From positions 434,001 to 498,000 of the forward strand of contig CAWKHA010000003.1 of assembly GCA_963849365.1 (NCBI GenBank): DNA of 64,000 bases, written 5' to 3'. Below, in pieces: positions 33,656 through 42,197 of this stretch. Each line of letters opens with the position of its first letter. The first letter of the stretch is position 1. The position numbers were made by a program, and so were the translations under genes. The notes below the pieces were generated by a model that worked only from the letters and a program-made list of their open reading frames with translations, was not told the DNA's origin and ran no database searches. The DNA comes from CAVQCJ01 sp963849365 (GTDB lineage: Bacteria; Actinomycetota; Actinomycetes; Prado026).

Positions 33656-34758
33656 TGGACGCCCTGCTCCGGGCGGTCGCCGCGCGCTGCGCGGACCTGG
33701 GAGTGCCGCCGCCCCGGACGGGGATGGTCGTCGGCATCGACCGGGACCCCGGTGCCAAGGTGACCGTGCTGCTGTTCGACGGGGAAGGCCGGCCGACGGC
33801 CGTCGCCAAGATGACCCGCCGGTCGCACACCGACGCCCCGCTGCGCGCGGAGCACGACATGCTCGCCGCGCTGACGGCCCGCGGGCTGCCGACCGTCGGG
33901 CGCCAGGTGCCCAGGGCCTTGCTGCTCGAGGGGGTCGCCGGCCGCACCGTGCTGGTCACCTCGGCACTGCCCGGCGGGCCGATGAGCGTGCGGTACCACG
34001 CGCCGGGGCATCTGCGCCGCCCCGCCCTCGTGGCCGACGACCTCGCTGCCGCGGCGGGCTGGCTCGCCGCCTTCCAGCAGGACACCGGCCAGGGCGCCAT
34101 GGACACCGCGGAGGCCTTCCGCGTCTTCGCGCTCCCCGCGTTCGACGGCTACCGGTCCGCGCTCGGCTGGGGCCACCCGGAGCAGCGGCTGCTGGAGTCC
34201 TGCGCCGAGGGCGCCGAGCGGCTCGCGGGCCGGGCCCTGCCGCTGTGCGCGGTGCACGGGGACTTCGCCCCCGGCAACGTCCTGGTCGAGGACGCCGGCG
34301 GCCCGCGCCGGTCGCCGATCGTCGGCGTCGTCGACTGGGAGCTGGGCCGTACCCGGGGCACGGCGCTCACCGACCTGTTCAAGTTCGTCGCGTCGTACGG
34401 GTCGTTCCTGGACCGTGCGGTCGCGTCCGGGCGGTCGGGGCCGCGCGGGCATCCAGGCTGGGACGACGTACGCCGGCGGCTGCCCGCGCAAGACCCGTGG
34501 GCCAACCTGGTGGGCTTCCTGTACGCCTTCACCGGGCAGGGCTGGTTCCCCGACCTCGTGCGCGAGCACCTCGCGGCGGGCTACCGCCGCCTGGGCGTGC
34601 CCGCCGACGTCGAGGACGTGTTCCTCCCGGCCTTTGTCGCCGAGCAGGCGACCACCCTCGCGGATCCGGTCTACCGCCAGGGCTACCGCGACCTGCTGCA
34701 CGCTCTCGCGGCGCGCACCACGTCGCGCCCGGCCCGGCTGGCGGGGGGGCTGCGGTGA
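33655..34758 (+). CDS. Aminoglycoside-phosphotransferase-like kinase
   Basis: A 367-residue protein-kinase-like phosphotransferase (APH family). The N-lobe has VTVLLFDGEGRPTAVAKMTRR (ATP-lysine region). The catalytic loop is VHGDFAPGNVLVED and the metal-binding segment VVDWELGRTRG. Such proteins in polysaccharide loci probably phosphorylate a sugar or alcohol; antibiotic resistance is not implied. The ATG shares an A with the previous stop (TGATG). It overlaps the flippase start (GTGA). Confidence 0.85.
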   Translation: MDALLRAVAARCADLGVPPPRTGMVVGIDRDPGAKVTVLLFDGEGRPTAVAKMTRRSHTDAPLRAEHDMLAALTARGLPTVGRQVPRALLLEGVAGRTVLVTSALPGGPMSVRYHAPGHLRRPALVADDLAAAAGWLAAFQQDTGQGAMDTAEAFRVFALPAFDGYRSALGWGHPEQRLLESCAEGAERLAGRALPLCAVHGDFAPGNVLVEDAGGPRRSPIVGVVDWELGRTRGTALTDLFKFVASYGSFLDRAVASGRSGPRGHPGWDDVRRRLPAQDPWANLVGFLYAFTGQGWFPDLVREHLAAGYRRLGVPADVEDVFLPAFVAEQATTLADPVYRQGYRDLLHALAARTTSRPARLAGGLR

Positions 34759-36068
34759 GCGCGCCGCACACGTTCGCGTCCAGGCTGGCGCAGATGCGCG
34801 CGGCCGGCAGCGCCGACGCGGGCCGGAACCTGGTCGCCCGGCTCGGCGCCCTCGCCGCCCTGACGGTCGCCAGCCTGCTCGTCGCGCGCAGCCTCGGACC
34901 CGCCGGTGTCGGCGCGCTGTCGCTGCTGCGGGTGCTCCCGTGGCTGGTCGGCGTGCTCCTGGGTGGCGGGCTGTACGGCGCCGCGCCGTACTTCCTGTCC
35001 GGCCCCGGCCGCGACGACCCGGCGTACCGCAGCACCTTCCCGGTGATGGCCGCCGCCGCCGGCATCGTCGGCGCCTGGCTCTGGGTGCTCGCCGCGCCCC
35101 TCCTGCACGCGCGGTTGTTCCCGCAGATGACGACGGCGGTGGTGGCCCTGGCCGGGGCCACCGTGCTAACCCAGCTGTTCGAGTCGACCGCGAAGGCGTG
35201 CTCGCAGGGCACCCGCGACCTGCACGGCGCCAACCGCATCATCGTCCTGGAGGAGCTCGCGTTCGTCCCGCTGTTCGCGGGCCTGCTGCTCGCCGGCGTC
35301 GAGTCGTACCTGGCGATGGTGCTCGCCCTGGTGGGTGGTGACCTGGTCACCGGCGGGCAGGGCTGGCTGCGGCTGCGCGCGCGCGGCTTCCTGGCCGGCA
35401 GCCGACCGGACCTGCTGCACGCCCGGCGCATCGTGACCTTCGGGATCCGGGCCGAGGTCGGCAGCGTGGTGCTGCTGCTCAACGCCCGGCTCGACTTCGC
35501 GATCGTCGGCGCGCTCGTCGGGCCGAGCGCCCTGGGCGTCTACGCGGTCGCGTCGCGGTACGCCGAGCTGCTGCGCCTGCCCGGCCTGGCCCTGAACTAC
35601 GTCCTCTACCCGTCGTACGCGCGGGCCGGCGGCGCCACGGCCGCGGGCCGGGCGCGCGAGGCGGCCCGCCGGGTGGGATGGGTGCCTGCGGCAGCGGCGG
35701 TCCCGATGGCCCTGCTGGCCCCGGTGGTCCTGCCGTGGGCGTTCGGTCCGCAGTTCCGTGCCGCGGTCGTCCCCGCGTGGATCCTGCTCGCCGGGCTGGC
35801 CGGCAGCGGCGTGTCCGGCATCTTCGCCGCGTTCCTGTCGGCGGGCGGCCGTCCCGGCCTGGCGTCGGCCGCGTTCGGCGCCGGGCTCGTCGTCACCGTC
35901 GCCCTCGATCTCACGTTGATCCCGCGGTACGGCGTCGTGGGCGCGGCCTGCGCGTCCAGCGTCGCCTACCTCACCGCCACCGCGTTCCTCGTCGCGTGCT
36001 TCCGGATGGTGTCCCGCCGGGCCGCCGGCCCGGTCGCGCTGGCCACCGCCGATGCGGACCTCGCATGA
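34755..36068 (+). CDS. Wzx-type flippase (MOP superfamily polysaccharide exporter)
   Basis: A 437-residue membrane protein with about 12 to 14 helices, of the oligosaccharidyl-lipid flippase type. It has an N-terminal basic segment, LGPAGVGALSLLRVLPWLVG, a central LDFAIVGALVGPSALGVYAV, and GLALNYVLYPSYAR. It would move the lipid-linked repeat unit across the membrane before polymerisation. GTG 34755 overlaps the phosphotransferase stop. Confidence 0.9.
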   Translation: MSAPHTFASRLAQMRAAGSADAGRNLVARLGALAALTVASLLVARSLGPAGVGALSLLRVLPWLVGVLLGGGLYGAAPYFLSGPGRDDPAYRSTFPVMAAAAGIVGAWLWVLAAPLLHARLFPQMTTAVVALAGATVLTQLFESTAKACSQGTRDLHGANRIIVLEELAFVPLFAGLLLAGVESYLAMVLALVGGDLVTGGQGWLRLRARGFLAGSRPDLLHARRIVTFGIRAEVGSVVLLLNARLDFAIVGALVGPSALGVYAVASRYAELLRLPGLALNYVLYPSYARAGGATAAGRAREAARRVGWVPAAAAVPMALLAPVVLPWAFGPQFRAAVVPAWILLAGLAGSGVSGIFAAFLSAGGRPGLASAAFGAGLVVTVALDLTLIPRYGVVGAACASSVAYLTATAFLVACFRMVSRRAAGPVALATADADLA

Positions 36069-36114
36069 ACCCACCAACAGGCGTGCAGCCACTCACCGGA
36101 TGGAGGTGCCCGTC

Positions 36115-36816
36115 ATGAGGGTACTGACCGTCGCCGCGCACCCGGACGACGAGACGCTCGGTGCCGGCGGCACGATGGCGCGGCTGGCCGCTGCCGGTCA
36201 CGAGGTGTGGGTGTGCATCCTCACCGACGGGGTGACCGCCCGGCACGGGCACACCGAGCAGCAGCAGGCGTGTGCCGAGCGCGCGGCCGACGTGCTCGGG
36301 GTGACCGAGGTGGTCTTCTGCGGGTTGCCCGACCAGCGGCTGGACGAGCTCGCCCTGCTCGACGTCATCACGCCGATCGAGAAGGTCGTCGGCGAGCTCG
36401 AGCCCGAGCTGGTCCTCACCCACTTCAACCAGGACGTCAACCAGGACCACCGCACCGTGTTCTCGGCCACCCTCGTCGCGACCCGACCGGTCGAAGCCTC
36501 CAGCGTGCGCCGGCTGCTCTGCTACGAGACGGCGTCGTCGACCGAGTGGGCCCCGCCCTTCCCCGGCTGCGTGTTCAGCCCCAACGTCTTCGTCGACATC
36601 ACCAGCACGCTGCCGGTGAAGCTCGCGGCCATGCGCGAGTACGAAGGCACGTTCAGCGGCGAGCTGCATCCGTTCCCGCACCCGCGCTCGTACGAGGCGC
36701 TGGAGTCCGCGGCGCGACGGCACGGCAGCGCTGCCGGTGTCGCCGCAGCGGAACCGTTCATGCTCGTCCGCCAGGTGCACCGCGAGGGGGAGCGTGGCGA
36801 TGCGTCGCAACCGTGA
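36115..36816 (+). CDS. PIG-L/LmbE-family N-deacetylase
   Basis: A 233-residue zinc-dependent deacetylase. The metal motif AHPDDETLGAGG is at about residues 8-19, with HFNQDVNQDHRTV supplying the other His/Asp ligands. ATG 36115 is chosen over an upstream in-frame ATG because TGGAGG lies about ten bases before it. It probably removes an acetyl group from an N-acetylated sugar of the polymer or its lipid precursor. Together with the aminotransferase this implies a free amino group that the FemAB-like protein could modify. Confidence 0.92.
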   Translation: MRVLTVAAHPDDETLGAGGTMARLAAAGHEVWVCILTDGVTARHGHTEQQQACAERAADVLGVTEVVFCGLPDQRLDELALLDVITPIEKVVGELEPELVLTHFNQDVNQDHRTVFSATLVATRPVEASSVRRLLCYETASSTEWAPPFPGCVFSPNVFVDITSTLPVKLAAMREYEGTFSGELHPFPHPRSYEALESAARRHGSAAGVAAAEPFMLVRQVHREGERGDASQP

Positions 36817-37423
36817 GCCACCGCTGGGCAAGCGCTGCTTCGACCTGCTCGTGGCCGGGACCGCGCTGGTGCTGCTCGCACCCGTGCTGCTCGTGGTCGC
36901 CGTCGCGGTCCGGCTCGGGTCGCCGGGGCCGGCGTTGTTCCGGCAGGTCCGGGTGGGCCTGGGCGGCCGTCCGTTCGTGCTGCTCAAGTTCCGCACCATG
37001 GTGGTGGGTGCCGACCGCATGGCCGCCAACGTCAGCGCCGAGCACGACCCGCGGGTCACCCGCGTCGGTGGGCTCCTGCGCCGCTGGTACCTCGACGAGC
37101 TGCCCCAGCTGCTGAACATCGTCCGCGGCGACATGAGCCTGGTCGGCCCGCGGCCGGAGACCCCCGAGTACGTCGCCATGATGGACGAGGACGAGCGGCG
37201 TGTCCTCACTGTCCGGGGTGGGCTGGCCGGACCGTCGACGCTCGCCTTCATGGACGAGGCGCAGCTGCTCGCGCAGGCCGAGGACGCCGAGCAGTACTAC
37301 GTGACCACGCTGCTGCACAGCCGCGTGCGCGAGGACCTCCGCTACCTGGAGCTGAGGTCGTGGCGCTACGACGTGTGGCTGCTGGTGCGCCAGGTCCTGG
37401 CGATTCTCCGGAGGCTGTGGTGA
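36800..37423 (+). CDS. Initiating sugar-1-phosphate transferase (WcaJ/WbaP C-terminal type)
   Basis: A 207-residue monotopic phosphoglycosyl transferase of the bacterial sugar transferase family. It has one membrane segment near the N-terminus (FDLLVAGTALVLLAPVLLVV), then GSPGPALFRQVRVG, KFRTM, DELPQLLNIVRGDMSLVGPR and PRPETPEY. It attaches the first sugar phosphate to undecaprenyl phosphate, starting repeat-unit assembly. It overlaps the deacetylase by 17 bases; ATG 36800 has GAGGGGGA upstream, with GTG 36794 as an alternative. Confidence 0.94.
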   Translation: MRRNREPPLGKRCFDLLVAGTALVLLAPVLLVVAVAVRLGSPGPALFRQVRVGLGGRPFVLLKFRTMVVGADRMAANVSAEHDPRVTRVGGLLRRWYLDELPQLLNIVRGDMSLVGPRPETPEYVAMMDEDERRVLTVRGGLAGPSTLAFMDEAQLLAQAEDAEQYYVTTLLHSRVREDLRYLELRSWRYDVWLLVRQVLAILRRLW

Positions 37424-38529
37424 CGGCCTCTGCTTGGCAGCGTCCGGCGCGGGTCGTCCCCCCACCCCGCGATCCCGCGTCGGGCGCCCAGGCGGTCCGG
37501 GTCCGCGAGTGGACCGACGCCGCGACCTGGGAGGCGTTCGTGCTCGCCGCCCGGGACGCCAACATCGCGCACCGGTGGGCGTGGACGCAGGTGGTGCCGC
37601 AGGCGTACGGGCACCGGGTGGTGCCGCTCGCCGCCGTGCGCGGTGGCCGGCTGGTCGGGGTCCTACCGCTCGTCCTGCTGCGCAGCCGCGTGTTCGGCCG
37701 GGTGCTCGTGTCGATGCCGTACCTGGACAGTGGCGGGCTGTGCACGGACGGCGACACCGAGGCGGGGTACGCGCTGCTCGCCTCGGCGATCGCTCTCGCG
37801 GACGACGAGGGGACCCGGCTCGAGCTCCGCCACCTCGGCCGGCGCGACATCGGGCTGCCCGCGTCGACGCACAAGGTGACGATGACCGTGGACCTGTCCG
37901 GCGGCGAGGACGCGGTCTGGGCCGGCGCGAAACCCAACCGGCGCGGGCAGGTGCGCAAGGCGCGGCGCTCCGGGCTCGAGGCCGTGGCGGCCGGCGCGGA
38001 CGGCCTTCCCGCCTTCTTCTCGGTACTCGCGCACAACATGCGCGACCTCGGGTCGCCGGTGCACCGGCGACGGTTCTTCGCCGCCGTCAGCGCCGAGCTG
38101 GGACCGGACGCGACGTACGTGCTCGTCCGGTCGGGGCCGGACGTCGTCGGGGCGGGGCTGATGCTCTTCCACGGTGCGCGGGCGGTGCTGCCGTGGTCCT
38201 CGTCGCTGCGGTCCGCGCTGGCGCTGGGCCCCAACCAGCTCCTCTACTGGGAGGTGGCCCGGTACGCGGTCGAGCGCGGCTGCACGGTCCTGGACCTGGG
38301 ACGGTCCTCGCCGGGGTCGGGCACGTACGAGGCCAAGCGCGAGTGGGGGGCCAGACCCGTGCAGCTGTGCTGGCACCGGACCGGCGGCCGGAACGCTGCC
38401 GTCGGGGGCGACCTCGAGGGCGACGACCTGAGCCGGCGGCTCGCCTGGGCCACGCGCGTCTGGTCCCGGCTACCGGTCCCGGTGGCCACCGCGGCCGGAG
38501 CTGCCCTGCGCGGCGGCCTGCCCCAGTGA
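37420..38529 (+). CDS. FemAB-like GNAT-fold acyl/aminoacyl transferase
   Basis: A 369-residue protein of the FemAB-related family with tandem GNAT-like domains. Recognisable parts are AWTQVVPQAYGHRVVPLAA, GRVLVSMPYLDSGG, the central NRRGQVRKARRSG, and the end VLDLGRSSPGSGTYEAKREWG. Homologues in EPS loci are thought to add an amino acid or acyl group to an amino sugar. It follows the initiating transferase with a GTGA overlap and GGAGG at 37410-37414. The role is inferred from the neighbouring aminotransferase and deacetylase. Confidence 0.85.
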   Translation: MTASAWQRPARVVPPPRDPASGAQAVRVREWTDAATWEAFVLAARDANIAHRWAWTQVVPQAYGHRVVPLAAVRGGRLVGVLPLVLLRSRVFGRVLVSMPYLDSGGLCTDGDTEAGYALLASAIALADDEGTRLELRHLGRRDIGLPASTHKVTMTVDLSGGEDAVWAGAKPNRRGQVRKARRSGLEAVAAGADGLPAFFSVLAHNMRDLGSPVHRRRFFAAVSAELGPDATYVLVRSGPDVVGAGLMLFHGARAVLPWSSSLRSALALGPNQLLYWEVARYAVERGCTVLDLGRSSPGSGTYEAKREWGARPVQLCWHRTGGRNAAVGGDLEGDDLSRRLAWATRVWSRLPVPVATAAGAALRGGLPQ

Positions 38530-39638
38530 ACCGGAGCCGGCGGGCCAGGGCACCCGCGCGCGCCTGCGCCGCGGCCGCGGTGTGCGTCCTGGCCGCGGCG
38601 CTGGCATGGCCGGCGGATGCGCGGGCGGCCGGCCCGCCGCTCGCAGCTGCGATGCCCGACCCGGCAGTGATCGCTCAGGGTGTGAGCAGCGCGAACCAGG
38701 CCCACCTCTTCAAGAACCCGGCGTGGGACTTCGCGACGATGCGCCAGGTGTTCAACACGGTCGCGCTGCTGCCGGGGGACCAGGGGATGGTCGCCGCGGC
38801 CCGCCGGGCCGGGCTCGCCGTCGTCCTCGAGTTCGACTACAAGGCCGACTTCTTCGCCGGCAAGGACATCGGCTCCAAGGTCGCCGCCGTCGCCGACCAG
38901 ATCGACTCGCACCCCGGGACGGTCGCGGCCGTGCACGTGGCCGACCGTCTCGACGAGCGCTACTCGGCGCAGCAGGGACTGCGGTACCTGGCCGCGACGG
39001 GCGGCGTCCTGCACCGGCTGGTGCCGGGAGTGCCCGTGGTCGTGAACGCCTCCGACTGGCAGCTCACCTGCGGGCTGACCGGTCAGTCCTCGTGCGGCTC
39101 GCACGGGACGCGGTACCAGTACGAGACCGACGCCACGCTGGACGCGTTCGCGAGCAGCGGGTTCCTCGACGGGATCTCCATCGCCGACAACCTCAAGAAC
39201 GTGGACGCGGCCGCACAGGTCGTCGCGTGGCAGCGGGCACGGGCGCGGTGGCCGCGGCCGTTCATCCTCTGGTCGACCTGCTCGCAGCTGTCCTTCGGGG
39301 AGCCCGGCTACTCCGGGACACCGCCCGCGGACGCGGCCACGCAGGCGTACATGCTCGTGCCGATCGGGCTCGGCGCGGACGCGGTCGCCCTGTGGGCCTG
39401 GCACCAGGAGTACCAGGGTGCGATCGACACCTTCCTGGACAAGGACGGCAGCCCCAACGCGATGTGGGCGTCGATGACCGCGGCGGCCGCCCGGATCGCG
39501 GCCGCACCCGCCGATCGCACGGTGCTGGCACAGCTCCCGGCTGCGGCGCCGTCGGGCGGCTCGGCGGTGGCGTTGGGTGCGCTGGCGGCGATCAGTGTGC
39601 TGGCCGCTCTGCTGGCCTGGCGCCTGTGGTTCCGCTGA
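38526..39638 (+). CDS. Secreted glycoside-hydrolase-like protein with C-terminal anchor
   Basis: A 370-residue exported protein. It has an Arg-rich N-terminus and signal peptide (AAAVCVLAAALAWPADARA), a predicted TIM-barrel-like body, and a C-terminal hydrophobic helix (SAVALGALAAISVLAALLAW). The body includes FEYKAD-like strand LEFDYKADFF, VAAVHVADRLDERY, VVVNASDWQ and LWAWHQEYQG. The helix ends in WRLWFR and could anchor it to the membrane. Acidic residues suited to catalysis occur, but no known glycosidase family is certain. Last gene of the operon; probably trims or processes the polymer. Confidence 0.75.
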   Translation: MNRSRRARAPARACAAAAVCVLAAALAWPADARAAGPPLAAAMPDPAVIAQGVSSANQAHLFKNPAWDFATMRQVFNTVALLPGDQGMVAAARRAGLAVVLEFDYKADFFAGKDIGSKVAAVADQIDSHPGTVAAVHVADRLDERYSAQQGLRYLAATGGVLHRLVPGVPVVVNASDWQLTCGLTGQSSCGSHGTRYQYETDATLDAFASSGFLDGISIADNLKNVDAAAQVVAWQRARARWPRPFILWSTCSQLSFGEPGYSGTPPADAATQAYMLVPIGLGADAVALWAWHQEYQGAIDTFLDKDGSPNAMWASMTAAAARIAAAPADRTVLAQLPAAAPSGGSAVALGALAAISVLAALLAWRLWFR

Positions 39639-39665
39639 CCCGGCCGGCCCGGACCCGGGCGCGCC

Positions 39666-39706
39666 GACGGCCCTCGCCGGGATGTGGTCCGGCAGCGGGG
39701 GCCGTC
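39666..39706 (+). terminator. Terminator-like hairpin after the EPS operon
   Basis: GACGGCCC (39666-39673) pairs with GGGCCGTC (39699-39706), with further GC-rich pairing inside. No T-run follows, as is common for actinobacterial terminators. Confidence 0.45.
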
Positions 39707-39818
39707 GCTCGTCCCGCTGCCCACAAGCCTGGGGTCAACGGGGGTCCGTCTCTGCACTGTACGCCGCTGTGCCGGGTGTGCGTGACTAGCTCTGCAGGTC
39801 GACCCACCAGCTCGGAAA

Positions 39819-39833
39819 GGGACCTTCGGCCCT
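39819..39833 (+). promoter_or_regulatory. DosR/DevR-like box
   Basis: GGGACCTTCGGCCCT is a near-palindrome close to the GGGAC...GCCC core of the hypoxia/dormancy regulator boxes of actinobacteria. It lies about 50 bases before the DUF1918 ATG. Confidence 0.4.
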
Positions 39834-39883
39834 GTCGCAACTGACCGCGGCGAAACAGGTTCGTTCTGGTCAGGGAGGTCATC

Positions 39884-40078
39884 ATGCACGCACACGTCCA
39901 TGACCGGATCACCGTTCTCGCCCCTACCGTCGACCAGGCGAACCGGGACGGGGAGATCCTCGAGGTGCACGGAGCCGAGGGGGCTCCGCCCTACCTCGTA
40001 CGCTGGTCGGACACCGGTCACGAGGGCCTGTACTACCCCGGCCCCGACGCGGTGATCCACCACGGCGAACCTGACTAG
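39884..40078 (+). CDS. DUF1918 small protein
   Basis: A 64-residue protein of the DUF1918 family, a small SH3-like fold typical of actinobacteria (DRITVLAPTVDQANRDGEIL, PYLVRWSDTGHEGLYYPGPD). Start ATG 39884 with GGGAGG upstream. Function unknown; homologues often lie near stress genes, which fits the DosR-like box before it. Confidence 0.9.
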   Translation: MHAHVHDRITVLAPTVDQANRDGEILEVHGAEGAPPYLVRWSDTGHEGLYYPGPDAVIHHGEPD

Positions 40079-40193
40079 CTGACCGGCCAGGCGGAGTGCT
40101 CGCTCCTGCTGTCGCCATGCGCGACCACCTCGTCAGCCGGTTGCGGGCCCGCGGCTTCGAGCCGTCCGTGTCCCGCTTCGTGTGACGCAGTCC

Positions 40194-40199
40194 TAGGCT
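40194..40199 (+). promoter_or_regulatory. -10 element of DUF1622 gene
   Basis: TAGGCT ends eight bases before ATG 40208, consistent with a leaderless or near-leaderless transcript. Confidence 0.45.
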
Positions 40200-40207
40200 G
40201 CGTGGCC

Positions 40208-40618
40208 ATGACCTTCACCGTGGCGATGGACCACGTGGCCCAGGTGTTCGAGGCCATCGGAGCGGTGGTGCTGCTCGGAGGGTTGTTCGTCTCGGTCGGC
40301 CTGGCAGTCATATCGCTGCGTCGGTCGAAGGACGGCCGTCTGGCGTACCGGGTCCTGCGCGAGTCGTTCGGCGGCGTGATCCTGCTCGGGTTGGAGATCC
40401 TCGTGGCCGCCGACCTGGTGAAGACCGTCGCGGTGGCGCCGACGCTGGAGAACGTGTCCATCCTCGGCCTGATCGTGCTGATCAGGACCTTCCTCAGCTT
40501 CTCGCTGGAGATCGAGATCGAGGGAGTCGCTCCGTGGCGCCGTGCCCTCGTGAGCGGCGTCGGCAACGTCGCGCGAGCCGCGGGCCGCGCGGCTGAGCCG
40601 GCCGCCCCGGGGCGGTGA
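40208..40618 (+). CDS. DUF1622 membrane protein
   Basis: A 136-residue inner-membrane protein of the DUF1622 family with three predicted helices (AIGAVVLLGGLFVSVGLAVI, ILLGLEILVAADLVK, ILGLIVLIRTFLSFSLEIEIEG). ATG 40208 is preferred over GTG 40202 because of the -10 at 40194-40199. The stop overlaps the pgeF start (GTGA), so this gene now drives the right half of the division cluster. Function unknown. Confidence 0.85.
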   Translation: MTFTVAMDHVAQVFEAIGAVVLLGGLFVSVGLAVISLRRSKDGRLAYRVLRESFGGVILLGLEILVAADLVKTVAVAPTLENVSILGLIVLIRTFLSFSLEIEIEGVAPWRRALVSGVGNVARAAGRAAEPAAPGR

Positions 40619-41388
40619 GGGTCCGTGACCTCCGCACCGGGTCCGGTGGGCGCGCCTTGATCACCGGATCGGCCGGCGAGGGGCGGGTCCGCTGGGCGTT
40701 CACCGACCGCCACGGCGGTACCTCCCTCGCGCCGTACGACACGCTCAACCTGGGTGACCACGTGGGCGACGCCCCCGGGACCGTCGCGGCCAACCGGCTG
40801 CGGGTCGCGGCGAGGCTGGACCTGTCCCCGGGATCCGTGCACTACATGAACCAGGTGCACGGTGACGGCGTGGCCCGGGTGGACGGACCCGGTGCCCGGC
40901 TCCCGGACGACAGCGTCGACGCCCTCGTCACGACGGCTTCCGGCACCGCCCTGGCCGTCCTGGTCGCCGACTGCGTCCCCGTGCTGATGGCGGACCCCGG
41001 TGCCGGAGTGGTGGCGGCCGTGCACGCGGGCCGGCCGGGGCTCCGTAACGGGGTGGTCCTGCGTGCCGTCGAGGCGATGGTGGCGGCCGGGGCCCACCCG
41101 GCCCGTACCACCGCCTGGCTGGGGCCGTCGGTGTGCCCGGCCTGTTACGAGGTCCCCGAGGCGATGCGGGCGGACGTGGCCGCGGTGGCTCCTGCCTCCT
41201 GGGCCACCAGCCGGACCGGCACACCCGCGCTCGACCTGCGGGCCGGGCTGGCCGAGGCGCTGGGCGGGGCGGGTGTCACGGTCGAGCGGGTCGGGCCGTG
41301 CACCGCGCAGTCGCCAGACCTCTACTCCTACCGGCGGGACGGCACGACCGGACGGTGCGCCGGGCTCGTCTGGATCGACCCGGCATGA
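40615..41388 (+). CDS. pgeF: PgeF (YfiH/CNF1 fold), peptidoglycan editing factor
   Basis: A 257-residue protein of the polyphenol-oxidase/YfiH family. Members hydrolyse or correct misincorporated UDP-MurNAc precursors and related metabolites. Signatures: NQVHGDGVARVDG, VLVADCVPVLMAD and VVAAVHAGRPGLRNGVV (zinc His/Cys), with the late GPSVCPACYEVPE. In most actinobacteria it directly follows ftsZ; here it starts the right half of the split cluster and is coupled to DUF1622. Confidence 0.94.
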   Translation: MRVRDLRTGSGGRALITGSAGEGRVRWAFTDRHGGTSLAPYDTLNLGDHVGDAPGTVAANRLRVAARLDLSPGSVHYMNQVHGDGVARVDGPGARLPDDSVDALVTTASGTALAVLVADCVPVLMADPGAGVVAAVHAGRPGLRNGVVLRAVEAMVAAGAHPARTTAWLGPSVCPACYEVPEAMRADVAAVAPASWATSRTGTPALDLRAGLAEALGGAGVTVERVGPCTAQSPDLYSYRRDGTTGRCAGLVWIDPA

Positions 41389-42104
41389 GCGCGTCGCAGG
41401 CAGGCGCCGACCGGCGCGAGCAGCTGGCCGCTGGGCTGGCGGCGGTGCACGCACGGATCGACAGTGCCGCGCGGGCGGCCGGCCGGGATCCCGCCGCCGT
41501 CACGCTGGTCGTGGTCAGCAAGACGTTCCCGGCGGCCGATGTGCGGCTGCTCTCGGCTCTCGGCGTGCGCGACGTCGGCGAGAACCGGGACCAGGAGGCC
41601 GCCGTGAAGGCGGCAGCCTGTGCCGACCTCCCGCTGCGCTGGCACTTCATCGGGCAGCTGCAGACGAACAAGGCGGCGTCGGTCGCGGCGTACGCCCACG
41701 TCGTGCACTCCGTCGACCGCGCCCGGCTGGTCGACGCACTGCAGCGGGGTGCCGCCCGGGCCGAACGCAACCTGGACGTGCTGCTGCAGGTCGACCTCGA
41801 GGACGACGGGGCGCCCGGACGCGGGGGAGCTGCGCCCGCCGAGCTCGACACGCTGGCCGCCGCGGTGGAGGCGAGCCCGTCGTTGCGGCTGCGCGGGCTC
41901 ATGGCCGTCGCCCCGCTGGGCGCCGACCCGGTCGTCGCCTTCGCCCGCCTGGCCGCCCTGGCGAGCGACCTGCGGAGGTCCCATCCGGGGGCGGACTGGC
42001 TCTCTGCGGGGATGAGCGACGACCTCGAGGCGGCGGTCGCGGCGGGCGCGACACACGTCCGTGTCGGCAGCGCGATCCTCGGTCGGCGTCCCGCGCTCCG
42101 GTAA
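41385..42104 (+). CDS. YggS/PLPBP-family PLP homeostasis protein
   Basis: A 239-residue pyridoxal-phosphate-binding protein of the YggS/ProY family with an alanine-racemase-like barrel and no known catalytic activity. PLP lysine is in VVVSKTFPAADV, then ENRDQEA, WHFIGQLQTNK, and the phosphate-binding SAGMSDDLEAAVAAGATHVRVG. It is a regular member of the actinobacterial division cluster. ATG overlaps the pgeF stop. Confidence 0.93.
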   Translation: MSASQAGADRREQLAAGLAAVHARIDSAARAAGRDPAAVTLVVVSKTFPAADVRLLSALGVRDVGENRDQEAAVKAAACADLPLRWHFIGQLQTNKAASVAAYAHVVHSVDRARLVDALQRGAARAERNLDVLLQVDLEDDGAPGRGGAAPAELDTLAAAVEASPSLRLRGLMAVAPLGADPVVAFARLAALASDLRRSHPGADWLSAGMSDDLEAAVAAGATHVRVGSAILGRRPALR

Positions 42105-42197
42105 CCTCTCAGCGACGGCTCCGCCGTCCGGGCACGTCGCAGGAGTGATGGTCGAGCCCGCACCAGGCACCGCCGCGGACGAAAGGCTCCCCGAGAC

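Larger units (their letters stand above)
39639..39883. other. Gap at right end of EPS operon
   Basis: About 245 bases without a gene. It holds the terminator-like inverted repeat at 39666-39706 and a DosR-like box at 39819-39833 upstream of the DUF1918 gene. Confidence 0.6.

Noticed and set aside
33655..34758. Antibiotic-resistance phosphotransferase
   Set aside because: APH-like fold, but the EPS context and divergence give no support for drug modification.
40117..40185. 22-codon open frame (MRDHLVSRLRARGFEP...)
   Set aside because: No Shine-Dalgarno and no family; too short to support, though it lies in a real gap.
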